In this document: positions 1 through 12,063 of the stretch, piece by piece
Numbering within the stretch: the first letter of the stretch is position 1
Layout of the letters: the number at the start of each line of letters is the position of its first letter
NCBI RefSeq assembly: GCF_029168945.1
Contig: NC_083603.1
Span: 44,082,396 to 44,146,395 of the forward strand
Direction: 5' to 3'
Origin: Cannabis sativa
Taxonomy: Eukaryota > Streptophyta > Magnoliopsida > Rosales > Cannabaceae
Length of the DNA stretch: 64,000 nucleotides
Notes under the pieces: model-generated
Databases searched by the model: none
Told to the model about the DNA's origin: nothing
The model's input: the letters and a program-made list of their open reading frames with translations, nothing else
Position numbers and translations under genes: made by a program

Positions 1-560
1 ACTTGTATTAGAAATTATGTTGGTCTATTTAAGAAAAATAGGTTAGTCCGAATAAAGCACGACACAAAATTATCGGACTTGCGGGCCGTGTTCAGGGTCG
101 GCCCAAGTATTGGGCAGCTTGGGCCATTGCACAAGACCCCTATTTTTTTAAGGCCCAATTTTTTTCTTTTTTCTTAAAGAAAAAACCTATTTTTTTTTTC
201 TATTATATATACATAAATAAAAAATTTATAATTGAAAATTTATGAACGATTTTTTTTTTTTTTTAAAAAAAAGCTAGTAATAGAATTGTAGTTTTAATGT
301 ACACTTTTTTTTAAAAGCCCAATTTTAAAATTTTGCACAAGGTATCCAAAATGCTTGGGCCAGCCCTGGCTGTGTTGGGCCTACCCTATAAAATTATTAC
401 ACGACACAATACAACCTATATTTTTTATGGCACGACATGACACGACCCATATTTTTTTATGGGTCAGCACAACATGATCTGTATTTTAAAAATCCAAAAA
501 ATATGAATCAAGCTAGTACGACACACACATATTTACAACTACGATTCTGACTTCAAACAA
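1..560. repeat. Degenerate intergenic repeat debris
   Basis: No gene is visible. Scattered copies of words such as GCACGACAC and GGCCCA lie at 55-130 and 390-470. A T/A-rich stretch (140-330) is bracketed by related sequence: TTGGGCCATTGCACAAG near 120 and TTGCACAAGG near 335. This looks like one old repeat inserted in another. I cannot assign a family from sequence alone. Confidence 0.35.
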
Positions 561-885
561 CCTCTAATCAACATTCGAATCACTTGTTAAATAGAAACAA
601 CTATCTAATTGTTATCACTCTCTCACCATCATCACACCATCACCATCTCGACCCAAAGGGAGCCTCACCCCTCCATCATCTCGGCCCAAATGGGGCATCA
701 TGCCTCCATCACCTCGAACCAAATGGCGATCATCACGCCTCCATCACCTCGGACCAAAATGGTCATCTCGACTTCAACGTCATCTTGGCCCAAAAGGGAA
801 CCTCGTTACCTCGACCCAAAGGGGCCTCACACGTCCATCACCTTGGCCCAAAGAGGGCCTTAACATGTTTGTCTTTACGACGTAA

Positions 886-890
886 GGAAA
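886..890. repeat. Target-site duplication, left (Gypsy-1)
   Basis: GGAAA directly precedes the left LTR and recurs directly after the right LTR at 10377-10381. A 5-bp duplication is what a Gypsy integrase makes. Confidence 0.9.
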
Positions 891-3753
891 TGTAACGCCC
901 TAAATAATTAGGCACGCTACCCAAAAAGCTTATGAAACCCTAATCCCCTAATCGGGATTACTAATTAAAATAACGCAGAATTTAAACTTTTATATTAATC
1001 AGAATGAAAATAAACTTGTAATATATTTAAACTTTTCAAAATAGTTGGGATCCCAAAAATAATTACAAACTTATTACAAGTCTTTTCTTTCTAGCCGACC
1101 TAAGCGGCAAAACAGAATTCAAAAGTTCAACACTGATAGACCCTTAACCCGCTTGGTCTGATATGGCTTGAACATGTACATTCTTCGTTTTGCTCCTCAA
1201 ACTCATGGTTGATCAGCCACTGACTTACCCTTTCCTGCACAGTAGAGCACCCGTGAGCCAAGCCCAGCAAGACAGTATAAATCATAACAAATATAATATG
1301 CTCATCATGCTATTTAAACAGTTATGCCATTCATATATGTCTGTGTGTCACAGACCTGCATGTCACACTCACATGCCTATTTATGTCTACGTGGCGTAGG
1401 CCTATGTGTTGCGCTCACACATCTATATATATCTACGTGGCGTAGACCTACGTGTTGCTCTCACACGTCTAATTACAATAAGGCCTTAGAATAGTTCATC
1501 TCGGCTCTAGATACCGAGTCCAACTTGATTATGCCTTGACACATAACCCTTAATCTCAATATGTAACACATAATTATTAGTGTCACCGCACTATTTGTCT
1601 ATTTGCTATAGACCTGCATGTTACGCTCACATGCCTATTTATGTCTACGTGGCGTAGACCTACGTGTTGCTCTCACACGTCTATATACAATAAGGCCTCA
1701 GTAGGGTTTACCTCGGTTCTGATTACCGAGCCTAACCTAGTTATGCCTTGCTCGCATAACCCTATTCATGTATATACGTAATCCATGTATTACGTTCTTT
1801 CGGTGGTTTATCCTGGTGATACATACCAGGTCTAATCCAGTTATGTCTTAAACACATAACTTCTAACATACATGCGTGTATTCAATATTTACTACAACAT
1901 ATATAATCTTAGGGTAATAACCCTAACTTGCATACTATGTAATCACGCATATAATACATTTCTATATACTTAGATGACATTTACTAAGATTATCAACCCT
2001 GACTCATGCTTTCACTGGACTCATAATATTCTAGGGTAATAACCCTGTACCGCATTAAAATTAAACTCAAGGTACTAGCTTACCGAGTCTAGTTTAATTA
2101 TGCCTTAAGCGCATAATTCATAATTCCAATATATAGATATATCCGACATGGCATAGTATTACACAACATATATCACTAGGGTAATAACCCTAGGCTATTA
2201 AACCGCTCATGTTAGGGTAATAACCCTAATCCTGGTTGCAATTACTCACATATATCACATTCAACATAAGTGCCACCACGCATACTCTACGTGCAAACTA
2301 CTGTCTTACCTGTTGTCCCGCAATAACAGAGATTCCAAACCCCGGGTGCTCCTGATCAGGTGCCGGTAATCCTAGTCACACAATCCGGGATTTTACAAAT
2401 AGGGTTAATCCCCAATTTCACTTTCACAAAATATAAACATGGCATTCAAAACACAGATAATCAAATAGAGCTCGGAACGAGCTTTCCAACGATATAAAGA
2501 ACGTCCCAAACGGAGTCCCGAGTCAAAAGTTATGGCCAAAACAAAATTGAGAAAAACAGAATTTCTCACTGCCAAATCCGGTCATGACGGCAATGAAAAT
2601 CCCGTCATGACGACTGGGTTTAGAACACCCCAAAACTCCATTTTTAAGGTCTTAAAATGCCAACCTTTCCTAGATTTCGAACCCCAACCAAACATAGGGT
2701 AAAAATACAAAATTCATGCATTAATCCTTAACCAAAATCGATTTAATCAATATAAAAATTAACCTCCAAACATTGAGCTAAATTTCCCACTAATTCAAGC
2801 TCAAACCTTGAATCTTTAAATTCAAACACAAGCTCAAGAAGAACATACAATTCAGAGCTGCATAAGATAATGGAAACACCAAAACAAACTCTAATAATCC
2901 CACACAACATTCAAGTTGCAATCCATATGGTCTCAATAGCTCAAACACATTAAAAATTACCAATATCACCACTAATTCACCAACATGCATCAAATCTCTA
3001 ATGAACATCAAGAACATCAAACCTAAAGTCAAAAAATATTCACATACCAGAATTTAATCATTAAACAAAAAGGATCAAGAAGTTTTACCACAAATTTCTA
3101 AGCTCCAAGCACCAAAATCACCCAAACTCCTTAACTTTTCTCCAATCCAAGCCTTAATTTCAAAGTTGTAAAATATTGAAGATGATAAAGAGAGAGGAAG
3201 AGGGGGTCGGGTTAAGGAGAGAGAGAGAACCCAGAATTTCTAATTTCATTTCCTCAAAATTCAGCTTTTATTAAAGTAAATCAAATAAGGTCAAAAGACC
3301 ATTTTGCCCCTAAGGCCAATTTTCACCTATTCACACATACAAGGGCATTCTAGTGAATTCATACTCAATTATTTTCAAATAAAAATTCAGATTATCACCC
3401 ATAAATAATAATGCCAAATAAATCAATCCAATTTATATTTCGGGCCGAACCCTGTTCGAAATACCCGGTTGTGACTATACCGCGCCAACCTGTCAGAACA
3501 CCCCTGAAAAGACAACACAGTCATACTACATGATAATATAGTTCCATTAAGCACGTAATTAAATTAATTTCATCATTTTACCCTTCTCGGGTCATAATTA
3601 CTAAAATGCCCCTGGCTCACCAACGGGGTCTTAACATATAATTAATCAAATTAATTCACATATACTGAATTATATAATAATATAATTCCTCAATTATTCA
3701 TAATTATCTAATTAGGGTTTTTCTAATCCATTCCTTAATTCTAGGGTACTACA
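891..3753 (-). repeat. LTR of Gypsy-1 (3' LTR relative to coding)
   Basis: It starts TGTAACGCCC and ends GGGTACTACA, giving TG...CA ends, and is nearly identical to 7508-10376. It contains several copies of the imperfect dyad AGGGTAATAACCCT (1911, 2033, 2178, 2214) and tandem copies of a unit containing TCTACGTGGCGTAG (about 1385-1475 and 1647-1683). Open frames inside it, such as 2790-3032, occur identically in both LTRs and are not genes. Confidence 0.92.
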
Positions 3754-3767
3754 ATTACCCCCTCCTT
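3754..3767 (-). other. Polypurine tract of Gypsy-1
   Basis: On the minus strand AAGGAGGGGGTAAT sits directly against the LTR beginning TGTAGTACCC. This is the expected position for plus-strand priming. Confidence 0.8.
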
Positions 3768-3788
3768 ATAGAAATTCCGTCCCGAAAT

Positions 3789-6180
3789 TTACCTGAACAA
3801 CTCCGGATATTTCTGCTGCATATCCGTCTCGAGTTCCCAGGTTGCCTCTTCTACTTTACTGTTTCTCCACAGTACTTTCACCAGTGCCACTGTCTTGCTT
3901 CTCAAGACTTTTTCTCTTTTATCAAGTATCTGCACTGGTTGTTCCTTGTATGACAAGTCCGGCTGAAGTTCCAATGCTTCATAACTCAGAACATGGGACG
4001 AGTCTGAGACATATTTCCGAAGCATTGAAACATGAAACACATTATGTACAGCTGCCAGCGCTAGGGGCATAGCCAACCTGTACGCTACTTGCCCTATCCT
4101 CTCAAGGATTTCAAAAGGTCCAATGAACCTCGGGCTAAGCTTTCCTTTCTTCCCAAAGCGTTTTATGCCTTTCATCGGAGATATTCGGAGAAATACCATG
4201 TCCCCGACCTGAAAATCAATATCTCGACGCTTTGGATTAGCATAACTCTTCTGCCTACTCTGAGCTGTGAGCATTCACGCTCTAATCTTATCAACTGCCT
4301 CACTTGTTTTCTGAACAGCTTCGGGACCCAAGAACTTTCTTTCACCCACTTCATCCCAGTGTATGGGTGATCTACATTTTCTTCCATATAAAAGTTCATA
4401 AGGAGCCACCCCGATTGTTGCCTGATAGCTGTTATTATAAGAAAACTCGATTAGGGGAATGTACTTTACCCATGATCCCTCAAAGTCAAGCACACATGCC
4501 CGTAGCATGTCCTCTAAAATCTGAATGGTCCTCTCGGATTGTCCATCCCTCTGAGGATGAAAAGTTGTGCTGAACTTTAACTGAGTACCCATAGCTCGAT
4601 GCAGACTCTCCCAGAATCTCGATGTAAACTTCGGATCTCTAACCGACACAATGGACTTGGGGACACCATGCAGACGCACAATTTCTCTAACATATAACTC
4701 AACATACTGATCAATGGAGAAATTCGTCCGAACAGGTAAAAAGTGAGCAGACTTTGTAAACCTGTCCACTATGACCCACACAGAGTCAAATTGTCCCGTG
4801 GTTCTAGGCATACCTACCACGAAGTCCATAGCTATATCTTCCCATTTCCATTCTGGTGTTTTCAGTGGTTGCAGCAACCCTGCAGGTCGTTGGTGTTCAG
4901 CTTTCACTTGCTGACATGTAAGGCACTTTGCAACATACTCAGCGATGTCATTCTTCATGCCTGGCCACCAAAACATGGTTTTCAGGTCTTGGTACATCTT
5001 TGTCGACCCTGGATGAACTGAATAAGGAGTCGTGTGAGACTCATCCATGATCTCTTTCTTGATGTTCTCATCCATAGGCACACAAACTCGATTCCCAAAT
5101 CTCAACATTCCCGTTTCATCCACTGAAAAAAAAAATCACTAGCTTTCCCAGCCAAAACCCTAGCTTGGGTTTTTATCAATTCCGAATCTTGCTTTTGTGC
5201 TTCTTTAATTCTCTCTAGAAGAGTGGATTGCAGAGTAATATTAGCCAATTGCCCTACAACCAACTCAATCTGAGCTCGAGTCATTTCATTTGCTAACTGT
5301 TGAGAGATTTGCTTCACAGTACTCAACTGACTCTGACCCTTTCTACTTAAGGCATCAGCAACCACATTGGCCTTACCAGGATGATAAAGGATTTCACAAT
5401 CATAATCCTTCACCAACTCTAGCCAACGCCTCTGTCTCATATTCAGGTCTTTCTGGGTAAAGAAGTATTTCAGACTTTTATGATCAGTGTATATCTCACA
5501 TTTCTCGCCATAAAGGTAATGCCGCCAAATCTTTAGCGCAAATACCACTGCTACGAGTTCTAAATCGTGAGTAGGGTACCTCTGCTCGTACTCCTTTAAC
5601 TGCCGAGAAGCATAAGCTATTACCCTCCTAGCCTGCATAAGCGCACAGTCGAGACCCTGTCTCGAGGCATCACAAAATACCACAAACTTTTCCTTATCTG
5701 AAGGAAGAGTTAGTACAGGAGCGGTAATCAAGCATTGCTTTAACTCTAGGAAACTTTTCTCACACCGATCTGTCCAAACAAACTTCAGGTTCTTTCGGGT
5801 CAGCCCCGTTAAGGGTACAGCAATCTTTGAAAAACCCTCAACAAACGGGCAATAATACCCAGCTAATCCCGTAAAAGCTCCTAACTTCAAGAATCGATTT
5901 TGGTGTTGGCCGATCCCGAACAAACTTCAATTTTAGCCGGATCCACCATGATCCCATCTTTATCTACTACGTGCCCCAAGAAAGAGACACAAGATAACCA
6001 GAATTCACCAAGATGTCATCGACTAACACGATCACACATCTGATTATGTAATCCTAGAACATCCGATTCATATAATCCATATCAAATATAATATGCAACC
6101 TTGGCTCATCATTCACCCTAATGGAAATATTGCATTTTGAATATTCTAGATATGATTTGAAAGAGGATCCTTTACCTTGA
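3789..6180 (-). pseudogene. Gypsy-1 pol remnant: RT scraps, RNase H, integrase
   Basis: Read right to left. 6180-5930 keeps only fragments of reverse transcriptase, including an LVDDILV active-site box (canonical F/YxDD region) and an FLGHVV box, with the sequence between them deleted. 5923-5102 encodes the RT thumb and RNase H ([24 protein letters not shown]). A frameshift lies at an A run near 5125-5135. 5123-4275 is integrase (HPGSTK, CLTCQQVKAEH, AMDFVVGMP, QSERTIQ). In the IVSVRDPKF box the aspartate of the usual SDRD is valine, so a catalytic residue is lost. An in-frame TGA at 4275-4277 precedes the last segment 4274-3789 (integrase C-terminus, chromodomain-like tail). That stop fits a CGA to TGA change. 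Confidence 0.85.
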
Positions 6181-6188
6181 CAGCCACC

Positions 6189-7172
6189 TCAATTTCCCTG
6201 AAGCTTTCTAATACTCCCTGATGTTCCGGAAGCCTCAGCCTTCCATTTGTGATTAGGGTTGCCACTGTCGGTCCCCTTACTGACATTACCACTAGCAGGA
6301 GGATTCGATGCCGTGGCGGCATCCTTTGCAGTCTGCTCTTTTGCTACATGTTGCTCAGCCTCCTTAGCAATCAAGGCTAGCTCTACCACTTTCTTATATA
6401 AAGCGTCATGTGACGTGGTAATCTTCAAGTCCCGACTGATTGTGGCATTCAATCCTCTCACATATTTCTGTTTCCTAGTGAAATCTGTGGGCACCAGATC
6501 ACCAGCAAACTTAGATAACCGGTCAAATTCCAGGGTGTATTCGGCCACTGACATCTTTCCCTGAGTAAGCTTCACAAAGTCTTCCATGTGTGAACTTCTC
6601 ATAGCGATGTAGTAAAACTTTTCCTCAAACAAACTTTTAAATTCTTCCCAGGTCATTATACTGACATCCCGGGTTTGGCCCACGATATCCCACCAGACGC
6701 GGGCATGATCTGGTAACATGAAGGCTGCACAGTTCACTCTTTCAGTTCCCGTCACTACCATATTATCCAGGATACGGGTAATAGTGCTCATCCACTGCTC
6801 GGCCTTAATTATATCAAAACCTCCCAGAAAATTCGGAGGTTGCAGCTTCACGAACTGCTCAAATACCGAGTCCCTATGCGGCATAACAAACCCCTGGTTA
6901 CCCACCACTGGCATAGGTGCTGGTGGTAACACTTGATCAACAGGGGCAGGCAGTGCCGGTTGCTTTAATCGTCGCAACTCTTCTTCTTGACAAAGTATGA
7001 CACTTCACATTTCTTTAAACATCTGCTGCTATTCAGCAGGAGGATTAGCATTACCAACCCCCGCATTATCCCCTGGATCCTACGGAGGTGGAGGCGGTGC
7101 CGGTGGATTGGTTTGGGCAGCCCCAGGCTCTACTTGCTCGCCCTGTGGTCTAGATGATTGCGGAGGGTCCAT
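6189..7172 (-). pseudogene. Gypsy-1 gag, with two nonsense codons
   Basis: The frame opens at an ATG (minus strand, 7172) with a proline-rich start (MDPPQSSRPQGEQ). It has in-frame TAG at 7029-7031 and TGA at 7005-7007, then stays open to 6189. The long part has the retrotransposon gag fold signature (FEQFVKLQPPNFLGG, ARVWWD, YYIAMRSSHMEDFVKLTQG, YTLEFDRLSKFA). It ends soon after a Ser/Gly/Asn-rich linker, and no CCHC zinc knuckle or protease follows. Both were probably lost in the internal deletion. Confidence 0.8.
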
Positions 7173-7489
7173 TACTAGTACCCATGTAATCAACAACCCC
7201 AGCGAATTAAGCACCAATACCACACTTACGCACTTATTTCCTTAAACCCTAACTCAACTATTTACCCCATACAAATATTTATTAATCAAATAGCATTTAA
7301 AGCATGGCATCACATAACACATACATACTTTAGATGCTTGCATACTGCCTAAAATGGAAAGCGGTAAACAGATGATCACACATACAGTCAAGTATTTACT
7401 CTCAATACTTACTGCACCATGAGTCGAGCTTCTCTCTGACGACGAATGTACATGTTCAAATTTGGCCTACGGGGAAGTTTAAAAACCTT

Positions 7490-7504
7490 GGCGCTCTGAT
7501 ACCA
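7490..7504 (-). other. Primer-binding site of Gypsy-1
   Basis: On the minus strand TGGTATCAGAGCGCC begins 3 nt inside the LTR. It is complementary to the 3' end of initiator tRNA-Met, the usual plant retrotransposon primer. Confidence 0.85.
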
Positions 7505-7507
7505 AAT

Positions 7508-10376
7508 TGTAACGCCCTAAATAATTAGGCACGCTACCCAAAAAGCTTATGAAACCCTAATCCCCTAATCGGGATTACTAATTAAAATAGCGCAGAATTT
7601 AAACTTTTATATTAATCAGAATGAAAATAAACTTTTAATATATTTAAACTTTTCAAAATAGTTGGGATCCCAAAAATAATTACAAACTTATTACAAGTCT
7701 TTTCTTTCTAGCCGACCTAAGCGGCAAAACAGAATTCAAAAGTTCAACACTGATAGACCCTTAACCCGCTTGGTCTGATATGGCTTGAACATGTACATTC
7801 TTCGTTTTGCTCCTCAAACTCATGGTTGATCAGCCACTGACTTACCCTTTCCTGCACAGTAGAGCACCCGTGAGCCAAGCCCAACAAAACAGTATAAATC
7901 ATAACAAATATAATATGCTCATCATGCTATTTAAACAGTAATGCCATTCATATATGTCTGTGTGTCACAGACCTGCATGTCACACTCACATGCCTATTTA
8001 TGTCTACGTGGCGTAGGCCTATGTGTTGCGCTCACACATCTATATATATCTACGTGGCGTAGACCTACGTGTTGCTCTCACACGTCTAATTACAATAAGG
8101 CCTTAGAATAGTTCATCTCGGCTCTAGATACCGAGTCCAACTTGATTATGCCTTGACACATAACCCTTAATCTCAATATGTAACACATAATTATTAGTGT
8201 CACCACACTATTTGTCTATTTGCTATAGACCTGCATGTTACGCTCACATGCCTATTTATGTCTACGTGGCGTAGACCTACGTGTTGCTCTCACACGTCTA
8301 TATACAATAAGGCCTCAGTAGGGTTTACCTCGGTTCTGATTACCGAGCCTAACCTAGTTATGCCTTGCTCGCATAACCCTATTCATGTATATACGTAATC
8401 CATGTATTACGTTCTTTCGGTGGTTTATCCTGGTGATACATACCAGGTCTAATCCAGTTATGTCTTAAACACATAACTTCTAACATACATGCGTGTATTC
8501 AATATTTACTACAACATATATAATTTTAGGGTAATAACCCTAACTTGCATACTATGTAATCACGCATATAATACATTTCTATATACTTAGATGACATTTA
8601 CTAAGATTATCAACCCTGACTCATGCTTTCACTGGACTCATAATATTCTAGGGTAATAACCCTAGACCGCATTAAAATTAAACTCAAGGTACTAGCTTAC
8701 CGAGTCTAGTTTAATTATGCCTTAAGCGCATAATTCATAATTCCAATATATAGATATATCCGACATGGCATAGTATTACACAACATATATCACTAGGGTA
8801 ATAACCCTAGGCTATTAAACCGCTCATGTTAGGGTAATAACCCTAATCCTGGTTGCAATTACTCACATATATCACATTCAACATAAGTGCCACCACGCAT
8901 ACTCTACGTGCAAACTACTGTCTTACCTGTTGTCCCGCAATAACAGAGATTCCAAACCCCTGGGTGCTCCTGATCAGGTGCCGGTAATCCTAGTCACACA
9001 ATCCGGGATTTTACAAATAGGGTTAATCCCCAATTTCACTTTCACAAAATATAAACATGGCATTCAAAACACAGATAATCAAATAGAGCTCGGAACGAGC
9101 TTTCCAACGATATAAAGAACGTCCCAAACGGAGTCCCGAGTCAAAAGTTATGGCCAAAACAAAATTGAGAAAAACAGAATTTCTCACTGCCAAATCCAGT
9201 CGCGACGGCCGAAAATCCCGTCGCGACGACTGGGTTTAGAACACCCCAAAACTCCATTTTTAAGGTCTTAAAATGCCAACCTTTCCTAGATTTCGAACCC
9301 CAACCAAACATAGGGTAAAAATACAAAATTCATGCATTAATCCTTAACCAAAATCAGATTTAATCAATATAAAAATTAACCTCCAAACATTGAGCTAAAT
9401 TTCCCACTAATTCAAGCTCAAACCTTGAATCTTTAAATTCAAACACAAGCTCAAGAAGAACATACAATTCAGAGCTGCATAAGATAATGGAAACACCAAA
9501 ACAAACTCTAATAATCCCACACAACATTCAAGTTGCAATCCATATGGTCTCAATAGCTCAAACACATTAAAAATTACCAATATCACCACTAATTCACCAA
9601 CATGCATCAAATCTCTAATGAACATCAAGAACATCAAACCTAAAGTCAAAAAATATTCACATACCAGAATTTAATCATTAAACAAAAAGGATCAAGAAGT
9701 TTTACCACAAATTTCTAAGCTCCAAGCACCAAAATCACCCAAACTCCTTAACTTTTCTCCAATCCAAGCCTTAATTTCAAAGTTGTAAAATATTGAAGAT
9801 GATAAAGAGAGAGGAAGAGGGGGTCGGGTTAAGGAGAGAGAGAGAACCCAGAATTTCTAATTTCATTTCCTCAAAATTCAGCTTTTATTAAAGTAAATCA
9901 AATAAGGTCAAAAGACCATTTTGCCCCTAAGGCCAATTTTCACCTATTCACACATACAAGGGCATTCTAGTGAATTCATACTCAATTATTTTCAAATAAA
10001 AATTCAGATTATCACCCATAAATAATAATGCCAAATAAATCAATCCAATTTATATTTCGGGCCCGAACCCGGTTCGGCCCGAAATACCCGGTTGTGACTA
10101 TACCGCGCCAACCTGTCAGAACACCCCTGAAAAGACAACACAGTCATACTACATGATAATATAGTTCCATTAAGCACGTAATTAAATTAATTTCATCATT
10201 TTACCCTTCTCGGGTCATAATTACTAAAATGCCCCTGGCTCACCAACAGGGTCTTAACATATAATTAATCAAATTAATTCACATATACTGAATTATATAA
10301 TAATATAATTCCTCAATTATTCATAATTATCTAATTAGGGTTTTGCTAATCCATTCCTTAATTCTAGGGTACTACA
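7508..10376 (-). repeat. LTR of Gypsy-1 (5' LTR relative to coding)
   Basis: It is the partner of 891-3753. Differences are few and many fall at CpG sites; for example two GTCGCGAC words near 9200 are GTCATGAC in the other LTR. A GC-rich palindrome at 10058-10086 (GGGCCCGAACCCGGTTCGGC) is shortened in the other copy. The LTR ends at the right duplication GGAAA (10377-10381). Confidence 0.92.
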
Positions 10377-11144
10377 GGAAATGTCCTCATCTCAGCTGCA
10401 AGTGCCTCTCATGACTTACCAACATGACCTTGAAGATATATATTCAACTTTTATCATTATTCTAGATATTTATTTTGGAATATAATTTTTGTTATCATTT
10501 TGTATTTTAAACCTAACCCGTCCATAGTTACAGAAAGGTGCTTCTGAGGTTAAGAGATTTTAAAATTTAACTGTGTTCTAGATGAAAACCTATATAAGGG
10601 GAATGGAGTCACTTGTAAAGGGACCCAAATTTTGATTATCACAAAATTATTCTCTTGAGCTCTCACTCTATCATTCTAATAACTCACTTATGGATTGAAC
10701 TCTTGGAGAACATAACTCTGGAGAACCCTCCTCAAGTATTGGGATCAATAACACTCCAAGTGGACTAGCCTATTACTGCTGAAAATGGGTGAACCACTAT
10801 AAATCTGTATTCATCTTTGTCAAAAATTTATTTCACAAAGCAGTGTACTTTAATTTACAATTGCTCGTGTTCATCTTGTTTGATTACAATATTCTTAAAT
10901 CCTTTGACGAAAAACCGCGTCAACACTAACCAAAGGGAAAACTCTTGGTCAACCACCTAAGATTTAGTTCACATGCCAAAAATCATTTTAGTTTATCCTG
11001 AGATTTTTCACACCTTCTTTTACTCCCTAAATATAATTATGAAAAAGAATTGTAAAAACACTAAAATTGTTCAAAAAAATTAAAATAACAACAAAAAAAA
11101 AAAATTATAAAACTTATATTATATAGCAAAACCTTGTAAAGGCT

Positions 11145-11266
11145 ACCTTAGTGGTGAAGGATGGATGGGAAAAAGGAGAGGTCATGGGTTCGAACTCAGG
11201 ACCTTTAAGCTATTAAGCTAATATATGATTGTAAAATACCATTACGCTACACTAAAAAAAAAAAAA
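11145..11266 (+). mobile_element. tRNA-derived SINE
   Basis: This is a 120-bp unit flanked by a 15-bp direct repeat, AACCTTGTAAAGGCT (ending at 11144 on the left, 11267-11281 on the right). It has an A-box-like TTAGTGGTGAAGG near its start and a B box GGTTCGAACTC at 11187-11197, and ends in an A run. These are the hallmarks of a Pol III SINE copied by a LINE machinery. No tRNA cloverleaf is preserved, so it is not a tRNA gene. Confidence 0.8.
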
Positions 11267-11281
11267 AACCTTGTAAAGGCT

Positions 11282-11831
11282 TATAGAGAGACGTTTTAAC
11301 ACTCTAATCACTTTGAGAAAATAACTATTACAAATCAAACCATATGTGAGTTCTTACCTATCATTATCATCCCTTCTTGGGTAACAAGGTACCTCCCTTT
11401 GTGCCACTTTATCATTTTGAATTTGAAAATTTAAAAGATATTGGTGGCAAAATTATCTTAACTAAACGATTTGTGATACTTAACCACATAAATTAATTTT
11501 TTTTTTTTGGTAAAACTCTTCAAATCTTACTTTTGTTAGCTATTCACTTCTTCCGTTCAAAAGACTTTGTTAAGTGCCATAGTAGGCATGTCACAGTGTT
11601 ACTGATGTACACGTGACAAATTTTTAGTGTCCACATAATTTTAATTGTTTAAATATTTTAAAAAATAATTTAAAAATTATAAAATAAAACAATAATTAAA
11701 TAAATAAAAATTATTTTTTTCTAAAAGAAATATTTTTTTTTTCTTTTTTATTTGTTTGTTTTTCTTGTTTTTCCCTTTCTTTTTCTTCTTATTTTCCTCT
11801 GGAACCATCAAGACCAGTAGGACCGGGGTTC
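11282..11831. other. AT-rich intergenic DNA, no gene seen
   Basis: It consists of A/T-rich low-complexity sequence. I see no coding potential beyond short chance frames and no clear repeat ends. Confidence 0.6.
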
Positions 11832-11907
11832 CTTCTTCTTCTTCTTCTTCTTCTTCTTCTTCTTCTTCTTCTTCTTCTTCTTCTTCTTCTTCTTCTTCTT
11901 CTTCTTC
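11832..11907. repeat. (CTT)n microsatellite
   Basis: About 25 perfect CTT units. Poly-Ser, poly-Glu and poly-Arg frames over this stretch are products of the repeat, not genes. Confidence 0.97.
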
Positions 11908-12010
11908 CCTTGCAATTGGAACCAGAGTCATTCCTCCCCCGCGATAAACCCAACAACCCCAATGAACCCCATGCGACGAACACCAGGTCTGACTACTCTC
12001 TTTCAAATTT

Positions 12011-12011
<1 letters not shown>

Positions 12012-12059
<48 letters not shown>
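12012..12059. repeat. (CT)n microsatellite
   Basis: About 24 uninterrupted CT units, 100 bp from the CTT array. The following 12060-12684 has no recognisable gene. Confidence 0.97.

Positions 12060-12063
<4 letters not shown>

Larger units (their letters stand above)
891..10376 (-). mobile_element. Ty3/Gypsy LTR retrotransposon, internally deleted (Gypsy-1)
   Basis: Two LTRs of about 2.86 kb (891-3753 and 7508-10376) bound a 3754-bp internal region read on the minus strand. They are flanked by the 5-bp duplication GGAAA. The tRNA-Met type primer-binding site is at 7490-7504 and the polypurine tract at 3754-3767. Gag (6189-7172) is followed by only scraps of reverse transcriptase, then RNase H and integrase with stops and frameshifts. 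Protease and most of the reverse transcriptase are missing, so the copy cannot move by itself. The internal region is short for the family, where about 5 kb is usual. The long LTRs and the C-terminal chromodomain-like tail suggest a chromovirus; I do not assign a lineage. Confidence 0.93.
560..10930. mobile_element. Older LTR-like remnant split by the Gypsy insertion
   Basis: The sequence left of the Gypsy element (about 560-885) and right of it (10382-10930) was contiguous before insertion. The left part has diverged units built on CTCGGCCCAAA and CCTCCATCACCTCG. The right part has a TATA-like CTATATAAGG at 10591, a typical LTR leader (CTCTTGAGCTCTCACTCT) and ends near AAAACCGCGTCAACA at about 10929. 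That layout (TATA, then a leader of about 300 bp, then CA) is LTR-like. No matching second LTR or coding region was found, so this may be a solo LTR. Its exact 5' end is not resolved. Confidence 0.35.

Noticed and set aside
584..895. His/Pro/Ser-rich reading frames in three phases
   Set aside because: All three phases are open over a diverged short repeat (CTCGGCCCAAA/CCTCCATCACC), and the frames end in or next to the Gypsy LTR. This is repeat-driven, not a gene.
1911..2227. Telomere-like AGGGTTA/ACCCTAA repeats
   Set aside because: The words are AGGGTAATAACCCT dyads scattered in an LTR, not tandem TTTAGGG.
2790..3032. 80-residue hydrophobic frame, repeated identically at 9407-9649
   Set aside because: Both copies lie at the same place in the two LTRs of Gypsy-1; no independent support for coding.
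11145..11266. Intact tRNA gene
   Set aside because: Only A- and B-box-like words are present, with an A tail and target duplication; no cloverleaf can be drawn.
11677..12006. Poly-Glu, poly-Ser and poly-Arg proteins
   Set aside because: Direct products of the CTT microsatellite.
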